From: Nibribacter roseus
Lineage (GTDB): Bacteria; Bacteroidota; Bacteroidia; Cytophagales; Hymenobacteraceae
Direction of reading: 5' to 3'
NCBI RefSeq assembly: GCF_042662225.1
Contig: NZ_JBHSYQ010000003.1
Coordinates: forward strand, 1,674,001-1,738,000
Length of the DNA stretch: 64,000 nucleotides
Positions 17,466 through 26,167 of the stretch are shown in pieces; the stretch's first letter is position 1; the number at the start of each line of letters is the position of its first letter. The notes below the pieces were generated by a model that was not told where the DNA came from, made no database searches, and saw only the letters and a list, made by a program, of their open reading frames with translations. The position numbers and the translations under genes are program-made.

Positions 17466-18323
17466 TTACCACTTTATTTTTTTCTGCTGTTTGTTGCGCA
17501 GGTATACGGCTACGCCATTGAGCAGGAAGGTGATGAATAATAACATAATGATGGCCGCCGCTGCATTCACCAGGAACTCGGCCTGTGGTCTTGAGGTCCA
17601 GTTAAAGATCTGAATGGGCAACACGGTAAACTCATCATTGGGTGAGGAGGGCACAAAAGGCACATAGGCCAAGGCACCCACCACAATTAGCGGAGCGGCT
17701 TCGCCCACGGCTCGTGAAAGCGCCAGAATAACACCCGTTAGAATACCGCCAAAAGATGCCGGCAGCACCTGCCGCCAAGTAGTTTGCCACTTGGTGGCAC
17801 CAAGGGCAAAGGAGCCCTGCCGTACGCTGGGTGGAACTGCTTTCAGGGCCTCACGGGTGGTTACAATGACAATGGGCAACACCAGCAATGAAAGGGTCAA
17901 GGCTCCGGCCAATAAGCTGGCACCCATCTGCATCTGGCGCACAAATACCTCAAGGCCCAACAAACCGTAGATAATGGATGGTACGCCCGCCAGGTTTGCA
18001 ATGTTGATTTCCAGGAAAGAAGACAGTTTGCTTTTCTTGGTATACTCCTCTAAATACACACCCGCCGAAATACCCAGCGGAAACGCGATGAGGCTGGTCA
18101 GGAGCAGAATCCAGAGGGTGCCCGCCCAGGCAGTGAGAATACCTGAACGGCTGGCGCGGCGGGAGGGCAGGCTAGTCAGGAAATCCCAGTCAATGCGGCC
18201 AAGACCACGCGTGATGATGTCAACTAGAAGCGCCCCCAGAAACACCAGCCCAATGAGCATGCAAAAGATGCCGAAGAACTGGAAGGCTTTGTCTTTGATG
18301 CGGTTGCGGGTAGAATTAGTCAT
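17466..18323 (-). CDS. pstA: Phosphate ABC transporter permease PstA
   Basis: 285-residue inner membrane permease that pairs with PstC to form the phosphate channel. It has six membrane segments and the EAA-type loop contacting PstB (REALKAVPPSVRQGSFALGATKWQT), plus SRAVGEAAPLIVVGA. Its start overlaps the pstC stop by 8 bases. The C-terminus is short and basic (RNKQQKKIKW). Confidence 0.95.
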   Translation of the reverse strand: MTNSTRNRIKDKAFQFFGIFCMLIGLVFLGALLVDIITRGLGRIDWDFLTSLPSRRASRSGILTAWAGTLWILLLTSLIAFPLGISAGVYLEEYTKKSKLSSFLEINIANLAGVPSIIYGLLGLEVFVRQMQMGASLLAGALTLSLLVLPIVIVTTREALKAVPPSVRQGSFALGATKWQTTWRQVLPASFGGILTGVILALSRAVGEAAPLIVVGALAYVPFVPSSPNDEFTVLPIQIFNWTSRPQAEFLVNAAAAIIMLLFITFLLNGVAVYLRNKQQKKIKW

Positions 18324-19191
18324 ACTTCTCCTGATATTTCTTTTTGATCCAGAAGCTGAGGTTGTTCAGCGCAAAGGTGAAAATGAACAGCACAATACCC
18401 GCCGCAAAAATGGTGCGGTACTCCAATGAGCCATGCGGCACATCACCTAAACTCACCTGCACAATATAGGTGGTAATGGTTTCTACAGGCACCAAAGGGT
18501 TAAGCGTGAGGCGTGGCTGCTGACCGGCGGCAATGGCTACAATCATGGTTTCGCCCACGGCCCTGGAGATAGCCAGAATCACGGACACAATAATACCTGA
18601 GCTGGCCGCCGGCACCATCACCCTGAAAGCCGTCTGCAAGCGGGTAGAACCCATGCCGTAAGAAGCCTCGCGCAAAGACTTAGGCACCGAACTGATGGCG
18701 TCTTCGCTTAATGAGGAAATCATGGGGATGATCATAATACCCATGACTATACCGGGCGACAAGGCGTTAAAACCAGCCAGACCAGGAATAAAGCTCTGCA
18801 AAAACGGCGTGACCACTGTTAAGGCGAAGAACCCATAGACTACTGTTGGAATGGTAGCCAAAATCTCCAGTAATGGTTTAATAGTGCGTTTCAGGCGGCT
18901 GGGGGCATACTCATTCAAGTAAATGGCAATAGTCAGGCCAATGGGCAAAGCCACGGCAATGGCAATGGCGGTAGTCAGGAAAGTGCCCGCCACTAACGGC
19001 ATAATGCCAAAGCGCTTCTGCGCAAAAAGGGGCGTCCACTGCTTGGCCGTCAGGAATTCTACAATAGAAACCTCCTGAAAGAACGGGAGCGAACCCGATA
19101 GCAGCACCCATATAATCCCCACAGTGATGAGAATTGTGATGGCGGCTGCGAGCCACAGCAAGAACTCAATAATTTTCTCCGATGCTTTCAA
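18316..19191 (-). CDS. pstC: Phosphate ABC transporter permease PstC
   Basis: 291-residue inner membrane permease, partner of PstA. Six membrane segments, EAA loop SEDAISSVPKSLREASYGMGSTRLQT and the SRAVGETMIVAIAAG segment typical of PstC. It is preceded by a long gap from pstS (190 bases) containing palindromic element copy 5. Start ATG at 19191 gives a short N-terminal tail ahead of the first membrane segment. Confidence 0.95.
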   Translation of the reverse strand: MKASEKIIEFLLWLAAAITILITVGIIWVLLSGSLPFFQEVSIVEFLTAKQWTPLFAQKRFGIMPLVAGTFLTTAIAIAVALPIGLTIAIYLNEYAPSRLKRTIKPLLEILATIPTVVYGFFALTVVTPFLQSFIPGLAGFNALSPGIVMGIMIIPMISSLSEDAISSVPKSLREASYGMGSTRLQTAFRVMVPAASSGIIVSVILAISRAVGETMIVAIAAGQQPRLTLNPLVPVETITTYIVQVSLGDVPHGSLEYRTIFAAGIVLFIFTFALNNLSFWIKKKYQEKYD

Positions 19192-19312
19192 ACCGCTGGT
19201 GTGTTATACCTGGCACAACTGTAGCGGCGGCTACCAAAGGCCAGGTCTGTAAAATAAAATGGGCTGACAGAGATAGTGCTATTAACGTGGCAAACTTTGT
19301 AGGGGAGAAGAC

Positions 19313-19366
19313 CCGCCTGCTGTTTTAGGGCTGTTTTTCTAGAAACAAGCCTAAAACAGCAGGCGG
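19313..19366. repeat. Intergenic palindromic element, copy 5 (pstS-pstC junction)
   Basis: Perfect 17-bp outer arms CCGCCTGCTGTTTTAGG / CCTAAAACAGCAGGCGG with an inner CTGTTT/AAACAAG pair. It sits 15 bases past the pstS stop codon. A hairpin here can let pstS mRNA outnumber the permease message. Confidence 0.85.
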
Positions 19367-19381
19367 AACTTGCCTTACCGT

Positions 19382-20374
19382 TTACTTTTTAAGACCAGTA
19401 ACAAAGTCGTTGAACTTCTGCTTCTGCTTCTGAAGCTCTTCGGCCGGAAGCGGGATGTAGCCCACCTCGCTACTTAGTTCACTGGCGTTGTCTAAATAGA
19501 AGTTAATGAACTTCACCACTTCTGGTCTGGCAGCTGCTTTGGAGTTCACATAGATGAACAACGGTCTGGAAAGAGGAGCATAAGTTCCATTTTTTACGGT
19601 TTCTACACTAGGCATGATAGCGCCTTTGCCGTTCGCGTCGTTTTGGTCGTCAATGGTAATAGCCTTCAATTTGTCTTTGTTCTCCAGATAATACGCGTAC
19701 CCAAAGAAGCCTAAGCCGTTTTTGTCTGTTGACACGCCCTGTACCAACACGTTGTCGTCTTCAGAAGCGGTGTAGTCGCCGCGGCTGGCGTGGCTCTTGC
19801 CTACCACAGCCTCCGTAAAGTAATCATAGGTACCTGACTCAACACCGGCGCCAAACAAGTGAATTTCTTCGTTAGGCCACTCCGGGCGGATTTGGTTCCA
19901 GCGTTTGATTTTGCCTTGGGCAGCCGGTTCCCAGATTTTCTTCAACTCTTCCACTGTCATGCTGGTAGCCCAGTTGTTTTCTGGGTGTACCACCACGGTA
20001 AGCCCATCATAAGTAACAGACAGTTCAAGGTAAGAAATGTTGTTCTCCTGGGCCTGCTTTGCCTCTTCTTCTTTAATGGAGCGGGAAGAGTTGTTGATGT
20101 CTATTTCGCCGCGCACAAACTTCTTGAAGCCACCGCCGGTGCCAGATACCCCTACGGTAACTTTCACATCTGGAGCCTCGGCTCTGAATTCCTCGGCTAC
20201 TGCCTCGGTAATAGGGAATACGGTAGAGGAACCATCTATCTGAATGCTTCCGGTTAAGTCGCTTCCGGTACCGCCGGATTCACTAGAATTGCCTCCGCAA
20301 GAGGCCAGAAACAAAGTGCCGCATACCAGCAACGTTGCTTTTAATTGAGTGAGAACTGAAGTGTTGGTTTTCAT
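19382..20374 (-). CDS. pstS: Phosphate-binding lipoprotein PstS
   Basis: 330-residue periplasmic phosphate receptor of the Pst importer, here a lipoprotein (MKTNTSVLTQ... LFLASCGG, Cys about 26). The PstS phosphate site is visible: IDGSSTVFPIT, GVSGTGGGFKKFVRGEIDINNSSR and GAGVESGTYDYFTE. The start at 20374 is preferred over the in-frame ATG at 20413 because it places the lipoprotein signal at the N-terminus. No -7 box was found directly upstream, so expression probably comes from the porin promoter. Confidence 0.95.
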   Translation of the reverse strand: MKTNTSVLTQLKATLLVCGTLFLASCGGNSSESGGTGSDLTGSIQIDGSSTVFPITEAVAEEFRAEAPDVKVTVGVSGTGGGFKKFVRGEIDINNSSRSIKEEEAKQAQENNISYLELSVTYDGLTVVVHPENNWATSMTVEELKKIWEPAAQGKIKRWNQIRPEWPNEEIHLFGAGVESGTYDYFTEAVVGKSHASRGDYTASEDDNVLVQGVSTDKNGLGFFGYAYYLENKDKLKAITIDDQNDANGKGAIMPSVETVKNGTYAPLSRPLFIYVNSKAAARPEVVKFINFYLDNASELSSEVGYIPLPAEELQKQKQKFNDFVTGLKK

Positions 20375-20560
20375 AATGAATTGTAATTCGCGTTGTCTAT
20401 GAACATTGGGCAATTGGTGTATAGGCTGCCTGGGCCTAGGGTAATGGGTTAAATAGTAAATTTCTCTGGAGCCCTGGTTGTAATTTTATAGAGCCTGTGA
20501 TTTTAGTTAAGTTAGACGTTGCTGATTACCGCTCATAATGGGGGCGCGGGCGGCCACTGG

Positions 20561-21883
20561 TTAAAAGTTAAACTGCGCCTGCAGCCTCAAGAGCTGGCCG
20601 TGCTGGCGGTTGTAAAGGTTTCGGCCATCTTGGGTAGTACGGTCAGAAATAGTATACTGGGCAGCCAGTTCAAACGCCGACAGCGGTTGCCATTCTAATC
20701 CTACTTCCGTTTCATACACATTGCTGTGACGGGCATCTGTTTCGGCTTTCTTTCCGCCCTCATAGTACTGTACCTTAACGAAAGGAATGAAGGTTTGGTC
20801 GGCGGCATTGATGAGATACATGGCTTGCACATAACCTCCCTCCAGCGGTTTTACTTGTATGGTATTAGTTTCAGGGTCAAATTCTGGGCCCTCGCCCACG
20901 TTGTACTCTGCCTGCAGGCCAAACGGCTGCGGGTAAAGCACAAAACTGGCGGCTACACGGCGATCAATAAAATCTCCTCCCTTTATAGTGGAGCTGCTCA
21001 ATTGGTCTGAGGTTACGGTGTACAAGCCAGTATAAGCCTGTATGCCTGGCTCTATGATTTGCCCGTTCTGAAAAGCGAAGGGGTAACTTAGGCGAGCAAC
21101 TACGTGCTGGTTGTTGTTTGCTTCGGGTCGGTTGGCAGTTTGCCCGTTATAGATTCCCAGGCCAAACACGCCGTAATCGCCAGAGCCTTTATAATTTCTG
21201 CTGGCCAACTCCCTAAATCTTTCTCTTATGTGAGCTGGGGCCCAGTAAAACATCAGACCTAAGTCCCGCTCGTTAGGCAGGGCGCTGTTCAACGCATCGT
21301 TTCGGTCTTGGGTCAGGCGGTTCTGGCTAGACTGCATGTTCTCAAAACCATACGGAATTTTACTTTGGCCAATCCGAAGGCGGTATTCTTTTTCTTTGTC
21401 AAGAGCTATGTCAAAGTACGCGTCGCGGAGCTGTACAAAGTGCAAAGAAGGGCTACCGGATGGAGACGAGGCCAAGTCTGGCTGAATGTACATGTACACC
21501 CTGTCATGAATGTCACCGCTGAAAACTAAACGTGCCCGCCTAATTAAAAAGCCGCCTTTGTCTCCGACAGATTTGTCATAATCAGTCTTGAGCTGCGGGT
21601 TTGTTTCCAGCAGGCGGTTGTATCTGATTTGAACGTAGCCTCTCAAAGAGATTTTGTCATACCATTTGTCTTTTGCCGGCTTAGCAGGTGCAGAAGAAGT
21701 ATTCACAGTGTCGGGGACAACCACGTTTTGAGCGCTGGCAATTGGTGCATGTAACAGTACCGAGGATACTAAAACAAAGCCTATAGCCAATAGGGAGCCA
21801 GGCTTTCTTTTGTTTATGGGTGAGAACATAAGCAAAATGAAATTGAAAATTCTTTTGCGGAGCATTGAGGTAGTCAGTCTCAA
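20561..21883 (-). CDS. Phosphate-selective porin (OprP/OprO-like), first gene of the pst operon
   Basis: 440-residue outer membrane beta-barrel of the porin O/P family, which passes phosphate or polyphosphate across the outer membrane. Family landmarks: LRGYVQIRYNRLL at the mature N-terminus, GFLIRRARLVFSGDIHDRVYMYIQPD and RIGQSKIPYGFENMQSS; it ends in LRLQAQFNF with a terminal Phe. The first in-frame ATG gives an unusually long N-terminus; the in-frame ATG at 21829 gives a textbook signal peptide (NKRKPGSLLAIGF...ASAQ) and may be the true start. It precedes pstS by about 150 bases in the same direction and shares its promoter with the pst genes. Confidence 0.9.
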   Translation of the reverse strand: MRLTTSMLRKRIFNFILLMFSPINKRKPGSLLAIGFVLVSSVLLHAPIASAQNVVVPDTVNTSSAPAKPAKDKWYDKISLRGYVQIRYNRLLETNPQLKTDYDKSVGDKGGFLIRRARLVFSGDIHDRVYMYIQPDLASSPSGSPSLHFVQLRDAYFDIALDKEKEYRLRIGQSKIPYGFENMQSSQNRLTQDRNDALNSALPNERDLGLMFYWAPAHIRERFRELASRNYKGSGDYGVFGLGIYNGQTANRPEANNNQHVVARLSYPFAFQNGQIIEPGIQAYTGLYTVTSDQLSSSTIKGGDFIDRRVAASFVLYPQPFGLQAEYNVGEGPEFDPETNTIQVKPLEGGYVQAMYLINAADQTFIPFVKVQYYEGGKKAETDARHSNVYETEVGLEWQPLSAFELAAQYTISDRTTQDGRNLYNRQHGQLLRLQAQFNF

Positions 21884-21971
21884 TGTTGCCGTTTATATGT
21901 ACTAAACGTTTTGTTTAAGAAAAGAGCGGTTTTGTCTGTAGTCAGCAGGCAATTACTTTTCTATTCTAGTG

Positions 21972-21999
21972 CAAAAGTAGAGGGATAATATTGCCTCAA
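21972..21999 (-). promoter_or_regulatory. Promoter of the porin-pstSCAB-phoU operon
   Basis: Reading leftward: TTG (21999-21997), 17-base spacer, TACTTTTG (21979-21972). Both match the Bacteroidota -33/-7 consensus. The Pho-box-like repeats abut the TTG. Confidence 0.65.
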
Positions 22000-22028
22000 T
22001 GTTATTGGTATGTTAAGTAATTGTTAAG
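22000..22028. promoter_or_regulatory. Candidate Pho box: three 7-mers at 11-bp spacing
   Basis: TGTTATT (22000), TGTTAAG (22011) and TGTTAAG (22022) are in direct repeat with an exact 11-bp period. The array ends directly against the -33 element, the layout of PhoB-activated promoters. The link to PhoB is inferred from geometry and from the phosphate genes downstream. Confidence 0.65.
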
Positions 22029-22098
22029 AGGTGTGAGTGTTGTGAGATTCAAATATGTTTTACAACAGCTCTGTAGGTGCCGCAGTATAGCTGTCTTT

Positions 22099-22136
22099 GT
22101 GTTTTGGAGCTCTTTTTTGAAAAGTAGGCCAAAAGC
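22099..22136. repeat. Intergenic palindromic element, copy 6
   Basis: TGTGTTTTGGAGCTCTTTTTT, one base, then GAAAAGTAGGCCAAAAGC. This copy is in a divergent promoter region, not behind a gene. Confidence 0.6.
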
Positions 22137-22285
22137 GGTTTAGTTTAAGTTTTCGGATTGATAAACTCTGTGAAAGAACTTTCTTTCCGTTAACGTAAGA
22201 AAATAAATGTAAAGTTTAATGAACAAAAGAGGAAAGTAATTGTTGTGTGGGTGATAGTATTACTATTATAGATGTTTGAGTTTTA

Positions 22286-22293
22286 TATATTTG
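22286..22293 (+). promoter_or_regulatory. -7 box (TATATTTG) of the tetR-export operon
   Basis: Exact TAnnTTTG match, 20 bases before the tetR start codon. Confidence 0.5.
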
Positions 22294-22313
22294 TGGAGAA
22301 ATAAACCACTACC

Positions 22314-23015
22314 ATGAGCGCAGGAATAAGAATAGAGTTAAACCATAAGCTGTACTTGCGTGACCCAGACCAAACTGATTTGGGTAGAGCCATATTAAAA
22401 GAAAGCATTAGGCTAATTGATGAACTGGGCTTTGAGCAATTTACTTTTAAAAAGTTGGCGCAGTGCATACATTCTACCGAGGCCTCAGTTTACAGGTACT
22501 TTGAGAACAAACACAAGCTGTTGCTCTATCTAGTTTCTTGGTACTGGAACTGGTTAGACTACCGCATTTGCTACCACACCCACAACGTGGCTGATGCCGC
22601 TGAAAGGCTGAGGATTTTTATCAGAATTTTGGCGCAGTATCAAATAAAAGAGCAGCTCTCGTCTTATCTTGATATTGAAAGCCTGTCGCGCATTGTGGTA
22701 GTGGAGGCTTCAAAAGCTTACCTGACCAAAGAGGTAGACAATGACAACAACAACGGCCTTTTTCAAGATTATAAAAGCTTGTGCCATAAAATAGCTATGG
22801 TAGTACTAGAACTAAACCCAAGCTACCCGTACCCGCACGCCTTAGTCAGTACTTTGTTTGAGGCGGCACGTAAACAATGGTTCTTTTCGCAACATTTGCC
22901 ATCCCTCACTGAAGTAAAAGGAACGCAACAAGGGCAAGAGAGCAACCTGGTGCAATTTCTTACTCATTTAGCATTTGATGCCATAAAAGGCACTAACTTT
23001 TCGCCTGTTAGCTAA
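22314..23015 (+). CDS. TetR-family transcriptional regulator
   Basis: 233-residue cytoplasmic DNA-binding protein. The N-terminal HTH is typical of TetR: a first helix (AILKESIRLIDELGFEQFTFKKLAQCI) followed by the recognition segment HSTEASVYRYFENKHKLLLYLV at about residues 50-72. The C-terminal ligand domain is not recognised. It is the first gene of an export operon, with the ABC protein starting 8 bases after its stop codon. It therefore probably senses a substrate or product of the exporter and represses the operon, including itself. Confidence 0.85.
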   Translation: MSAGIRIELNHKLYLRDPDQTDLGRAILKESIRLIDELGFEQFTFKKLAQCIHSTEASVYRYFENKHKLLLYLVSWYWNWLDYRICYHTHNVADAAERLRIFIRILAQYQIKEQLSSYLDIESLSRIVVVEASKAYLTKEVDNDNNNGLFQDYKSLCHKIAMVVLELNPSYPYPHALVSTLFEAARKQWFFSQHLPSLTEVKGTQQGQESNLVQFLTHLAFDAIKGTNFSPVS

Positions 23016-23023
23016 TACATACT

Positions 23024-24748
23024 ATGGCAAAAAAGACAACGTCTAGCCCTAGCCCAATTAAACGTTTCATGGAATTGCTCGCCTCTGAAAAGAGGGTGAT
23101 TGGCTACATCTACATATATGCCATCTTTTCAGGCTTGGTGAACCTGTCTCTGCCTTTGGGTATACAGAGCCTCATCGGGTTCGTGTCTGGTGGGCAGTTG
23201 GTGACCTCGGTTTCTGTATTAATAATATTTATTGTGGTGGGAGTGCTGGTGGTAGGCGGACTTCAGGTGATGCAGCTTTCATTGGTTGAAACCATACAGC
23301 AGCGTATTTTCGCTACCAAGGCATTTCAGTTTTCCACCCATCTAACGCAGATTGATGGTCGGCAACTGGCTTTCCAGAACCTGCCCGAGATGATGAACCG
23401 CTTTTTTGATGTCATATCTCTGCAAAAGGGTCTCGCTAAGTTTCTGACAGATTTTTCAGCCGCCGCCATTCAAATAGTATTTGGGTTAGTATTGCTTTCT
23501 TTTTACCACCCATATTTCATTGTCTTTGGTATTCTGCTTATCGCTATCCTGATTTTTATCATGCGTGTGACTAGCCCGCAAGGCATGCGCACCAGTCTGG
23601 AAGAGTCAAAATATAAGTACAAACTGGTGCATTGGCTTGAAGAGGTGGCCCGTAACATCACTGTATTCAAATCAGCTTCGCATGAAAAGCTGTCACTAGA
23701 GAAAACCGATTACTATACCAGCGGTTATCTGAAAGCCCGTGAGTCACATTTCAGGGTGCTCATGATGCAATACATTTCCTTTGTGGGTTTCAAGACCATC
23801 ATCACGGCTAGTTTATTGCTGATGGGAAGCCTGTTGTTAGTAAACCGGGAAATAAACTTAGGTCAGTTTGTCGCCTCTGAAATCATCATCATTTTGATTA
23901 TCAACGCCATTGAGAAATTGTTGGTGAAGCTAGACGTGGTGTATGATGTGCTCACTAGCCTGGAGAAGTTAGGCGGCGTAACCGACCTTCCAACCGAAGA
24001 AAGAAGAGAGCTTTCTACCGGCAACCCCACTATTGAGCAAAGTATTTCTCTGCAGATAAAGGACGTAAGATATAAGTACACGGGATCTGGCAGAGTGGCT
24101 TTAAGGGGAGTAAACTTGACCGTTGCGCCCAATGAAAAACTTTGCCTGGCTGGTGCGCAGCAGGCGGGCCGTTCCACCCTTCTGCAAATTCTCTCAGGTA
24201 TTTTAACAGACTATGAGGGGGTGGTGGTGTGCAATGGCTTGTCGCTCCGTGAGTACGACCCTGAAACGCTGCATGAGCAAATTGGGCTTTACCTTTTGCC
24301 CGGAGTGGCCTTTGAGGGAACCATATTGGAGAACATTACTTTGGGGCAGCCAGATGTCTCATTAGAAGATGTGCTGTGGGCAATAGAGTGCGTTGAGCTT
24401 TCTGAATACATACAGGACTTGCCAAATGGGCTGCAGACCCAAATCAGGAGCCATGCCCTAGACATGCCGGAGGCCATTGCGCAGCGATTGGCTCTGGCTC
24501 GTAGCATTGCCAGTCGCCCCAAACTGCTTCTGCTCGATAACTTCCTGCCCGATGTAAACTCTGTTCTGCGTGAGCGGGTAGCAAAGCGGGTATTAGCTCC
24601 TGACATGCCCTGGACGGTCATTGTTATTTCCAATGAGTCAGCTGTAATGAACCAGTGCCACCGCGTGGTGCTCATGCAAAACGGACAGATTATACGAGAA
24701 GTGTCAAGTGAAGAAGCCGCCAGTGGCGAGTTGAAAAATATTCTGTAA
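23024..24748 (+). CDS. HlyB-type ABC exporter subunit with a degenerate ATPase domain
   Basis: 574-residue half-transporter: membrane domain to about residue 320 and an ABC domain at about 340-574. There is no C39 peptidase domain. Aligned to active ABC exporters, nearly all catalytic motifs are altered: Walker A reads GAQQAGRST (Arg383 for Lys, Gln380 for Gly), the Q-loop Gln is Leu/Pro (about 425), the LSGGQ signature is DMPEA (480-484), the Walker B catalytic Glu is Asn506 (LLLLDN) and the switch His is Asn537 (VISNES). The ABC fold is otherwise retained (AQRLALARSIASRPKLLLLD). It overlaps hlyD by one base (TAATG). Either it hydrolyses ATP poorly, or it works as a non-hydrolysing partner of another ABC protein. 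Confidence 0.88.
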   Translation: MAKKTTSSPSPIKRFMELLASEKRVIGYIYIYAIFSGLVNLSLPLGIQSLIGFVSGGQLVTSVSVLIIFIVVGVLVVGGLQVMQLSLVETIQQRIFATKAFQFSTHLTQIDGRQLAFQNLPEMMNRFFDVISLQKGLAKFLTDFSAAAIQIVFGLVLLSFYHPYFIVFGILLIAILIFIMRVTSPQGMRTSLEESKYKYKLVHWLEEVARNITVFKSASHEKLSLEKTDYYTSGYLKARESHFRVLMMQYISFVGFKTIITASLLLMGSLLLVNREINLGQFVASEIIIILIINAIEKLLVKLDVVYDVLTSLEKLGGVTDLPTEERRELSTGNPTIEQSISLQIKDVRYKYTGSGRVALRGVNLTVAPNEKLCLAGAQQAGRSTLLQILSGILTDYEGVVVCNGLSLREYDPETLHEQIGLYLLPGVAFEGTILENITLGQPDVSLEDVLWAIECVELSEYIQDLPNGLQTQIRSHALDMPEAIAQRLALARSIASRPKLLLLDNFLPDVNSVLRERVAKRVLAPDMPWTVIVISNESAVMNQCHRVVLMQNGQIIREVSSEEAASGELKNIL

Positions 24749-26118
24749 TGGCTAAGTCAAAAACGAAGTTTTTATATAAAGAGGAGTGGGAGCAATTTAA
24801 CTCCTTTAAGTTGGTGAGCAAGCCCCGCATGGCCAAGAACCTGGTGTACTGGTGCGTGGCGCTATTCACCATTATATTCTTGGCTGGCTGGCTGCCTTGG
24901 ACCCAAAATATCCGCTCAGCGGGTTCTGTGACTACACTGCAGGCACAAGACCGCCCCCAGACGGTGCATACCACCATTGCCGGACGTATAGAAGAGTGGC
25001 GGGTACAGGAAGGGCAGCGTGTGAAAAAAGGAGATACCATCATTGTGCTCTCTGAGATAAAGGAAAAATACTTTGACCCACAGCTGTTAGATCGTTTAGG
25101 GGAGCAGGTACAGGCAAAGGAAGGAAGCCTTGAAGCCACTCAAGATAAAGTAGCGGCTCTCAGGAATCAGATTGAGGCCCTGCAGGAAGGCTTGCAGTTG
25201 AGCTTACAGAAGGCTCGGAACAAAGTACAGCAGGCCGCCCTGAAAGTAAGAAGCGACAGTGCTGACTTAGCCGCCCTGCAGATTGAGTTTCAGATTGCGG
25301 CAGACCAGTTTGCCCGACAGGAGAAACTGTACGCCCAAGGGCTTAAATCTCTGACGGAGTTGGAGAGCCGCCGGCTCAAGTTTCAGGAAGTGCAAGCCAA
25401 GCTATTGAGTACCCAAAACAAAATGAACATCAGCCGGAATGAGCTGCAAAATGCCCGCATCGAATTAAATTCATTGCAGGCCGAGTATCAGGATAAAATT
25501 TCCAAGGCCCGTTCTGACCTGAATTCTACATTAGCCTATGTGCAGGATGCCCGCGGCGAAATCTCTAAAATGCGCAGTGAATACGCCAGCACCCAAGTCC
25601 GGAGCGGTTTCTACCAGGTTACTGCTCCGCAGGACGGATATATCGTCAGGGCGCTGAAGGCGGGTATTGGCGAAACCGTGAAAGAAGGAGAACCAATTGC
25701 CAGCATTATGCCTGCCAACCCACAGTTGGCCGTGGAGTTGTATGTAGCCCCTATGGATATGCCTTTATTGGATATAGGTCGCCCGGTGCGAATTCAATTT
25801 GAGGGCTGGCCCGCATTGGTGTTTTCAGGTTGGCCAGGTGTAGGTTTTGGAACCTTTGGAGGTAAAGTGGCGGTAATTGATAATCTTGACAGCCAAGGGA
25901 TGTACCGTATTCTGGTAGTGCCTGACCCAGATGTTGCGCCATGGCCTGAAGCCATCAGGGTGGGATCGGGCGCCTATGGTTGGGTCATGCTTAACGATGT
26001 GCCTATTTGGTATGAGGTATGGCGTCAGTTAAACGCTTTCCCGCCTGATTATGTGGGATCTGCCAACGGAAGTGCATCAGGTGCAAAGCAAGAGAAAACC
26101 GAGAAAGCAGAAAAATAG
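24748..26118 (+). CDS. HlyD-family periplasmic adaptor (membrane fusion protein)
   Basis: 456-residue adaptor that bridges an inner membrane exporter to an outer membrane channel. A short cytoplasmic N-terminus is followed by one membrane segment (VYWCVALFTIIFLAGWLPW, about residues 32-50), a first half-lipoyl segment (TTIAGRIEEWRVQEGQRVKKGD), a long coiled-coil hairpin at about 105-270 and the second half-lipoyl plus beta-barrel part (APQDGYIVRALKAGIGETVKEGEPI). It lies between the ABC and TolC genes, overlapping the ABC stop codon by one base. Confidence 0.93.
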   Translation: MAKSKTKFLYKEEWEQFNSFKLVSKPRMAKNLVYWCVALFTIIFLAGWLPWTQNIRSAGSVTTLQAQDRPQTVHTTIAGRIEEWRVQEGQRVKKGDTIIVLSEIKEKYFDPQLLDRLGEQVQAKEGSLEATQDKVAALRNQIEALQEGLQLSLQKARNKVQQAALKVRSDSADLAALQIEFQIAADQFARQEKLYAQGLKSLTELESRRLKFQEVQAKLLSTQNKMNISRNELQNARIELNSLQAEYQDKISKARSDLNSTLAYVQDARGEISKMRSEYASTQVRSGFYQVTAPQDGYIVRALKAGIGETVKEGEPIASIMPANPQLAVELYVAPMDMPLLDIGRPVRIQFEGWPALVFSGWPGVGFGTFGGKVAVIDNLDSQGMYRILVVPDPDVAPWPEAIRVGSGAYGWVMLNDVPIWYEVWRQLNAFPPDYVGSANGSASGAKQEKTEKAEK

Positions 26119-26167
26119 CAAAGTGTTCAGGATAGTCTGCAGGTTGAAACAGTTTAAAGATAGAAGC

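Larger units (their letters stand above)
21884..22313. other. Divergent regulatory region between the porin/pst operon and tetR
   Basis: 430 bases with no gene. Contains the porin promoter with its Pho-box-like repeats, palindromic element copy 6 and the tetR -7 box. Confidence 0.7.

Noticed and set aside
20505..20511. Single AGTTAAG upstream of pstS as a Pho box
   Set aside because: No second unit at 11 bp on either side and no -7 box nearby; pstS is probably transcribed from the porin promoter.
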